In this document: positions 29,882 to 32,872 of the stretch, in pieces
Position numbering within the stretch: position 1 is the first letter of the stretch
Layout of the letters: each line of letters begins with the position of its first letter
Source of the DNA: a virus
Reading direction: 5' to 3' (one strand)
DNA length: 32,872 nucleotides
IMG/VR virus record: IMGVR_UViG_3300030118_004217
Span: 1 to 32,872 of that record
Program-made: the position numbers and the translations under genes
Notes under the pieces: model-generated
Database searches by the model: none
What the model was told of the DNA's origin: nothing
Seen by the model: the letters and a program-made list of their open reading frames with translations, nothing else

Positions 29882-30720
29882 GCACTTGGGATAGCGTCAT
29901 CGGTTAAAGAGATGCTGATGCGCTCGGCCAATCGCTCAGCCAGCCTGAGTCGTTCTTCGTCAACCCCGGTCTGAAAGCCCCATGCGTGCAAATGCCTGAC
30001 GAGTGTTGCGGTGTTGATGTTGGCTCCACTGCCCTCAGCGAACGGGCAACCACCAAGTCCACCGATGCTGGCATCAAACTCTCGTATGCCGTTAAGTAAG
30101 CCACTTCTTACTAAGGCCACTGCTCGGCTTTCATCGTCTTTATGGTGCAAATGAAGCGCCGCTCTGACGCCTTCGTTCTTCGCCAGTTCGGCCAACTCAG
30201 CGACTTCCTTGGTCGTTCCTGCGCCCACGGTGTCGCAAAACACAACGGTCTGTCCGAACATTTTGGCATCTCGGATGCACGAAATCAGCGTGGAGATTGT
30301 AGGCGTCCCGCTGTAAGGCGAACCGAAGGCCATGCTGATGTAGACTCGGACATTCTTCTTGGGCACCTTGTCCATGAAGGTCTTGTACATCAACACAATC
30401 TCACTGCGGGTCTTGCCCATGTTCTTCATGTTGAAGTCCTCGCACGGCGAAAACACGATGTTGAACTTCTGCACACCGGCCGCAACAGCCCGTTCGTAGC
30501 CACGCCTGTTCATCACCAGCGCACTGCCACGGTCAAACACTTGCTCGGCGTCCGCCATCTGCGGCAAGACCTTCGGGTGAGCAAAACTCACCTCCTCAAT
30601 GTCAGCCAGCCCGCTGTCGTACAGAAGGCCAATGAGTTCCCGTTTCGTATCGGTAGGCACGAAGCGCTTGATGTACTGGAGTCCGTCCCGAGGGCCAACC
30701 TCGTAGACGGAAATGTTCAC
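29878..30720 (-). CDS. HMG-CoA lyase-like enzyme (DRE-TIM metallolyase family)
   Basis: 280 residues. GTG 30720 is preferred because GGGAGG lies seven bases upstream and the GTG overlaps the previous stop (GTGA); a GTG at 30783 would add 21 unconserved residues. Family signatures: YEVGPRDGLQ at 6-15 with Arg11 and metal ligand Asp12; VSFAHPKVLPQMAD; FCDTVGAGT; His190 and His192 in LHLHH; GLGGCPFAEG with catalytic-loop Cys225, and Asn234. In the known enzyme these residues bind the divalent cation and cleave HMG-CoA to acetyl-CoA and acetoacetate. All key positions align without gaps around Cys225. It is slightly shorter than cellular forms (about 300). The substrate in this virus is inferred; another acyl-CoA is possible. 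Confidence 0.85.
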   Translation of the reverse strand: MNISVYEVGPRDGLQYIKRFVPTDTKRELIGLLYDSGLADIEEVSFAHPKVLPQMADAEQVFDRGSALVMNRRGYERAVAAGVQKFNIVFSPCEDFNMKNMGKTRSEIVLMYKTFMDKVPKKNVRVYISMAFGSPYSGTPTISTLISCIRDAKMFGQTVVFCDTVGAGTTKEVAELAELAKNEGVRAALHLHHKDDESRAVALVRSGLLNGIREFDASIGGLGGCPFAEGSGANINTATLVRHLHAWGFQTGVDEERLRLAERLAERISISLTDDAIPSA

Positions 30721-30827
30721 TCCGTCGCCTCCCTCATTAGGCGACAGCATCGGGCACAGTTCACGACTCTCTTTTTTGTCCACGAAGTACGCTTTTCACG
30801 ACCACAGGTTTGGCAGGTGTAGTTCAC
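30717..30827 (-). CDS. 36-residue zinc-ribbon peptide
   Basis: GTG 30827 overlaps the stop of the upstream membrane peptide, and its own TGA overlaps the GTG of the lyase gene, so it is coupled on both sides. GGAGGGG lies six bases upstream. The peptide reads NYTCQTCGREKRTSW, then VVNCARCCRLM, with two CxxC knuckles. Such a short ribbon may bind zinc and contact RNA polymerase or a partner protein; this is speculation. The perfect junctions make it a real gene despite its size. Confidence 0.66.
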   Translation of the reverse strand: MNYTCQTCGREKRTSWTKKRVVNCARCCRLMREATE

Positions 30828-30979
30828 TGGATGCCCCTCCGCATGCCATTGAAGCAAGCCTGATGGAATGCTTCCTCGTCGTCAATGAAGACCACGGTGT
30901 CGTTGGGGTCAGGCGTTGCCAACCACATGGTCAGGAACCCGACCAAGAAAGCGAGGAGAAACAAAGTTGGCAACAGCAT
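30824..30979 (-). CDS. Single-TM membrane peptide, first gene of leftward unit
   Basis: 51 residues from ATG 30979. A TATA-like box is centred 26 bases upstream and no ribosome site exists, which favours this leaderless start over the GTG at 31054 that would add 25 residues. Residues 1-20 (MLLPTLFLLAFLVGFLTMWL) are a membrane helix; the rest is acidic (DPNDTVVFIDDEEAF) and ends with GMRRGIQ. Its stop overlaps the start of the zinc-ribbon peptide. No function is evident. Confidence 0.6.
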   Translation of the reverse strand: MLLPTLFLLAFLVGFLTMWLATPDPNDTVVFIDDEEAFHQACFNGMRRGIQ

Positions 30980-31001
30980 GTGCAGACCGAGTGCGGTGTA
31001 G

Positions 31002-31009
31002 AAAATAAA
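31002..31009 (-). promoter_or_regulatory. TATA-like box for the first leftward unit
   Basis: On the minus strand TTTATTTT is centred 26 bases before ATG 30979, which has no Shine-Dalgarno. It matches the geometry seen at 3769-3776. The TAAAC-motif cluster begins about 75 bases further upstream and may hold regulator sites for this promoter. Confidence 0.45.
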
Positions 31010-31213
31010 TCTATGGACAGGCGGCTGGCTTTGTGATACCAAAAGTTTTGTCACAATTTTTTTTGTGGAGCGCCGTGTGCGGCTAAAGGACGCTAAACTG
31101 CCGTCTAAACTCCATCTCTCCGTCTAAACCGGGGCGTCTAAACTGGCCGTCTAAACCGCAGTGGGCCGTTCTATAGACCGTGGCACTGCGTCGTCTAAAC
31201 TGGCCCGTGCGAA

Positions 31214-31253
31214 GCGTACGCTTGTGAGCGTAGGCGTACACCTGTGAGTGTGG
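31214..31253. repeat. 20-bp tandem repeat
   Basis: Two adjacent units, 31214-31233 and 31234-31253, begin GCGTAC and agree at 16 of 20 positions by eye. They lie in the gene-free stretch between the dense and the distal TAAAC motifs. Their role is unknown. Confidence 0.55.
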
Positions 31254-31291
31254 GCGGGCCCGCTGGTTTTGCGTGGGCTATCGCTCCAGTG

Positions 31292-31311
31292 TGCCAGCGG
31301 TACGGCTGGCA
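31292..31311. repeat. 7-bp inverted repeat (hairpin)
   Basis: TGCCAGC (31292-31298) and GCTGGCA (31305-31311) enclose GGTACG. It is a perfect short dyad in the gene-free divergent region and may act as a protein site or RNA hairpin. Confidence 0.5.
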
Positions 31312-31460
31312 AGTGTGAGTCGTCCCGCTGGCGTGCGTTGGTCGTGGGGAGGAGTCCCTCAACCCACACATATGGGTGGTACATGTGGTGCATTACAGTC
31401 CTTACACCCGCTAAACACCCGCTCGTCTAAACGCCCCTGCCTGTTCCACGGGGGGAGAGA

Positions 31461-31530
31461 AAACCGATGGACTGAGGACTTCCGGTTATAAACCGACAAC
31501 AAAGGAAATGCTCGTCGGTTTCCGACACCA
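31461..31530 (+). repeat. 70-bp direct repeat, copy 1, with TATA-like box and dyad
   Basis: This copy and 31665-31734 align without gaps at about 54 of 70 positions by eye, exactly 204 bases apart. Copy 1 has the better TATA-like box (TTATAAA, 31486-31492). The dyad GTCGG-TTT-CCGAC (31514-31526) falls where transcription would start. It looks like a promoter with an operator, oriented toward the plus-strand gene. Confidence 0.65.
31486..31492 (+). promoter_or_regulatory. Plus-strand TATA-like box
   Basis: TTATAAA lies about 24 bases before the centre of the first dyad. If it is used, the transcript begins near 31514 and has a leader of about 240 bases before ATG 31757. Confidence 0.4.
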
Positions 31531-31664
31531 CCTCTCCCCCTCGGAGAACACAACCCACGACCACCACCTGATGACCCACACCACCTACGGTGTCCATGCA
31601 ACCCATGGCCCGATGGTGAGCGTGTGGGTCGTCGCCGAACAGGTGATAGGTTGTGCCAAGGGGG

Positions 31665-31734
31665 AAACCACTGCACTGAGGGCTTCCCCTTATCAACCGA
31701 CAACAAAGAGGATGGGTGTCGGATTCCGACACAG
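31665..31734 (+). repeat. 70-bp direct repeat, copy 2, with perfect palindrome
   Basis: This is the second copy, nearer the gene. Its TATA equivalent is TTATCAA (31690-31696), weaker than in copy 1. The dyad is better: TGTCGGA-T-TCCGACA at 31717-31731, perfect over seven bases per arm. It is 26 bases upstream of the start codon. It suggests a repressor site controlling the plus-strand gene. Confidence 0.65.
31717..31731. promoter_or_regulatory. Perfect 15-bp palindromic operator candidate
   Basis: TGTCGGATTCCGACA has seven-base arms around one central base and lies about 24 bases after the weak TATA equivalent of the second repeat copy. A related dyad sits at 31514-31526. This pairing of dyads with start-site positions is typical of repressor sites; no repressor gene is identified in the window. 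Confidence 0.5.
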
Positions 31735-31756
31735 AAACACACAGGAGGACAAGAAC

Positions 31757-32392
31757 ATGGCAAACATGGATTGGAACAACACGGACAGGAGCGTTTCCTA
31801 CGCTCTGCAACATGCGCCTACGGTCAAGGTAATGGCCACCTTCGTGCGGGGGAACAAGCCGCACCTTCACCTGCCCATTGACAAGGCAGGCTTCGCCAAG
31901 GGTCGTGTGGAGTTCACACCGGACTACGCACTCTCTCGGTTCACTCGGACGCAGATTCTGAACGGGCTGGCTCAGGTCGCTCGTCGTGCCGCCGCTCACT
32001 TTGACGGTGCATCTGCTCTCCCCACAAAGGCTGGCAAGGCTGGCGCTCTCAGGGTTCTCACGAGCCAGTGGCCCATCTCGTCGGGCAAAAACAAGGGTCG
32101 CAAGGTGAACCTCGCCATGCACGCTCTTGCCGTCGCTCGCCGTGCTGACAAAGCCGCCGCCGCCAACGCCGCACTCGCCGCCGCCATGTTCTCGGGCACT
32201 GCGTACATCGCCGAGGGCATCATGCTCAAGGACGGTGGACACCGTGTGTTCGTCTCACGGGACAAAGCGGCCAAGGCTTGGGTGCGTGCGAACCACCCAC
32301 TCAAGGGCGACTGGTGGACCGACAAGGCCAACAAAGCCTCGTGGGTCGCCAAGGGCGAGGCCAAGGTCTCCCTCCTCGCACCCAAAGAGTGA
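31757..32392 (+). CDS. Plus-strand Ala/Lys-rich protein, unknown function
   Basis: 211 residues. ATG 31757 has AGGAGGAC six bases upstream; the frame is open back to 31508, but that part holds the duplicated promoter and is not taken as coding. The N-terminus is MANMDWNNTDRSV. The body is basic and Ala-rich (ARRADKAAAANAALAAAMF), with KDGGHRVFVSRDKAAKAWV near the end. GC content is clearly higher than in the leftward genes. There is no membrane segment, cysteine or recognised motif. With its own controlled promoter, it may be an early or regulatory DNA-binding protein; this is inference. Confidence 0.72.
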   Translation: MANMDWNNTDRSVSYALQHAPTVKVMATFVRGNKPHLHLPIDKAGFAKGRVEFTPDYALSRFTRTQILNGLAQVARRAAAHFDGASALPTKAGKAGALRVLTSQWPISSGKNKGRKVNLAMHALAVARRADKAAAANAALAAAMFSGTAYIAEGIMLKDGGHRVFVSRDKAAKAWVRANHPLKGDWWTDKANKASWVAKGEAKVSLLAPKE

Positions 32393-32443
32393 GCCCGCAC
32401 CCTGCGAGCCCATTCATCCGAGTCCCTGACTCGTACATCGCTG

Positions 32444-32467
32444 ACCCTTACCCTACGGGGTGAGGGT
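32444..32467 (+). terminator. Stable hairpin after the plus-strand gene
   Basis: CCCTTACCC (32445-32453) pairs with GGGTGAGGG (32458-32466) with one wobble, extended by an A-T pair, around a UACG tetraloop. It is 51 bases after the stop at 32392. No U-run follows, so it may be a stability or processing element and not a terminator. The 3' arm can alternatively pair with CCCTCACCC at 32699-32707. Confidence 0.5.
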
Positions 32468-32522
32468 CGGCCTCACTCTCACAGCGATTCCCAGCGCCGG
32501 GGTAGCAACAATACGGCAGTAC

Positions 32523-32636
32523 ATGACGGGAGGGGTGGCCTTGTGCAACCCCCTCACCAGCGTACAGGTCTTTGGGCGATGCCCAATGTAAATGAGCCTG
32601 CGTGGTACGAGGGTACGGAAGAGCCCCTCCCGTCAT
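32523..32636. ncRNA. Candidate structured RNA element (13-bp closing stem)
   Basis: ATGACGGGAGGGG (32523-32535) and CCCCTCCCGTCAT (32624-32636) are perfect complements. Inside, TTGGGC-GAT-GCCCAA (32572-32586) is a perfect hairpin, and CGTAC (32561-32565) can pair with GTACG at 32605-32609 or 32613-32617. No credible gene crosses it. The nested pairing suggests a folded RNA or a cruciform-type DNA element. Expression is not shown by the sequence. Confidence 0.5.
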
Positions 32637-32775
32637 TCCCACACGAGGGTTTCTTCCCTCAAGACGCCAAGCCCGCAGAGAGCCGGACGCAACCAGTCCC
32701 CTCACCCTACCTGCGGCATTTCTCATTCACATTCACTCGGCTCCTTACGCATAAGGGAACCGCCACACTGCAAGC

Positions 32776-32850
32776 AAGTAAAGCATAGTAACACATACTT
32801 ATTACAATTATTACAATATATACAACATACTACTACTACTTGTTACTACA
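32776..32850. other. AT-rich tract with short repeats
   Basis: After the GC-rich structured section the sequence becomes strongly AT-rich, with repeated TTACAAT-like words, TATATA and a run of ACT triplets. No gene is visible. It could hold a promoter for a rightward gene beyond the window or an easily unwound origin segment. Confidence 0.4.
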
Positions 32851-32872
32851 TTAGGCTCTCACCGTATTGGCG

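Larger units (their letters stand above)
31081..31432. repeat. Cluster of CGTCTAAAC-type motifs (nine copies)
   Basis: All copies face the same way. T of the TAAA core is at 31084 (weak), 31094, 31106, 31125, 31139, 31152, 31196, 31412 and 31428. Most copies read CGTCTAAAC, with CGCTAAAC at two. Core spacing in the dense part is 12, 19, 14 and 13 bases. The region 31055-31460 has no credible gene. It could be an iteron-type replication origin or a cluster of regulator-binding sites serving the divergent promoters. Confidence 0.7.

Noticed and set aside
29878-30720. Lyase as host DNA adjoining a prophage
   Set aside because: Its start and stop overlap viral genes on both sides by one to four bases, and no attachment site or integrase is seen.
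31081-31432. CRISPR array
   Set aside because: The repeated word is only about nine bases and spacing is short and irregular; there are no uniform spacers.
31508-31756. N-terminal extension of the plus-strand gene
   Set aside because: The frame is open, but it contains both repeat copies and the palindromes, and the strong ribosome site lies at 31743-31750.
31427-32242. 271-codon minus-strand open frame opposite the plus-strand gene
   Set aside because: The plus-strand gene has a perfect AGGAGG site and coherent protein; the minus frame also runs through the duplicated promoter and has no ribosome site.
32393-32780. tRNA genes in the structured right end
   Set aside because: No T-arm consensus (GGTTCGAATCC type), anticodon arm or CCA-compatible acceptor stem could be found on either strand.

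Overview
The window reads as part of a tailed double-stranded DNA virus (HK97-fold capsid lineage), most likely one that infects an archaeon. The virus call rests on a contiguous head and packaging module on the minus strand: large terminase, portal, serine prohead protease with scaffold, HK97-type major capsid protein and small capsid-associated proteins. The archaeal call is an inference. It rests on TATA-like boxes centred about 25-28 bases upstream of start codons that lack a Shine-Dalgarno sequence (leaderless transcripts), on the many small zinc-binding proteins, and on codon-overlapping gene junctions of the NTGA/TGATG type. Composition and protein style suggest a marine planktonic host, possibly Poseidoniales (Marine Group II), but nothing here proves the host. 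No polymerase, integrase, tRNA, rRNA, insertion sequence or CRISPR array was seen, and no recognisable tail genes lie in the window.

Layout from right to left, the direction of transcription of almost everything. 32393-32872 is non-coding, GC-rich and strongly structured, then AT-rich. 31757-32392 holds one plus-strand gene of unknown function, preceded by a 70-base direct repeat in two copies, each with a TATA-like box and a palindrome. 31055-31460 is a gene-free divergent region with nine copies of a TAAAC-core motif (mostly CGTCTAAAC). The first leftward transcription unit (30979-28454) encodes a membrane peptide, a 36-residue zinc ribbon, an HMG-CoA lyase-like enzyme, a 358-residue protein, a membrane/coil peptide and another zinc ribbon. 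A hairpin and a new TATA-like box follow. The second unit (28307-20200) encodes three lysine-rich cysteine proteins, a winged-helix-like protein, Gly/Ala-rich and membrane proteins, a Ras-type GTPase, and further zinc and membrane proteins. A plus-strand zinc-finger gene (19936-20256) sits at its end like a moron. The third unit (19875-3776) carries a zinc-HTH protein (possible small terminase), two or three virion-like proteins, large terminase, a LAGLIDADG-domain protein, portal with two inserted zinc ribbons, small coil proteins and a 1,895-residue giant protein with a degenerate DNA-ligase-like domain. The fourth unit (3745 to the left edge) begins from a good TATA box and encodes protease-scaffold, capsid and accessory capsid proteins.

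Together the third and fourth units build and fill the head. The second unit looks like a set of virion or envelope-associated proteins, with a GTPase embedded among small membrane proteins. The first unit contains a metabolic enzyme that could act on HMG-CoA, the precursor of archaeal isoprenoid lipids. Several otherwise unrelated proteins share short motifs (AW-x-L-L-K, M-D-W-S-D/E, F-E-I-Q-P), which may be common assembly or processing signals.
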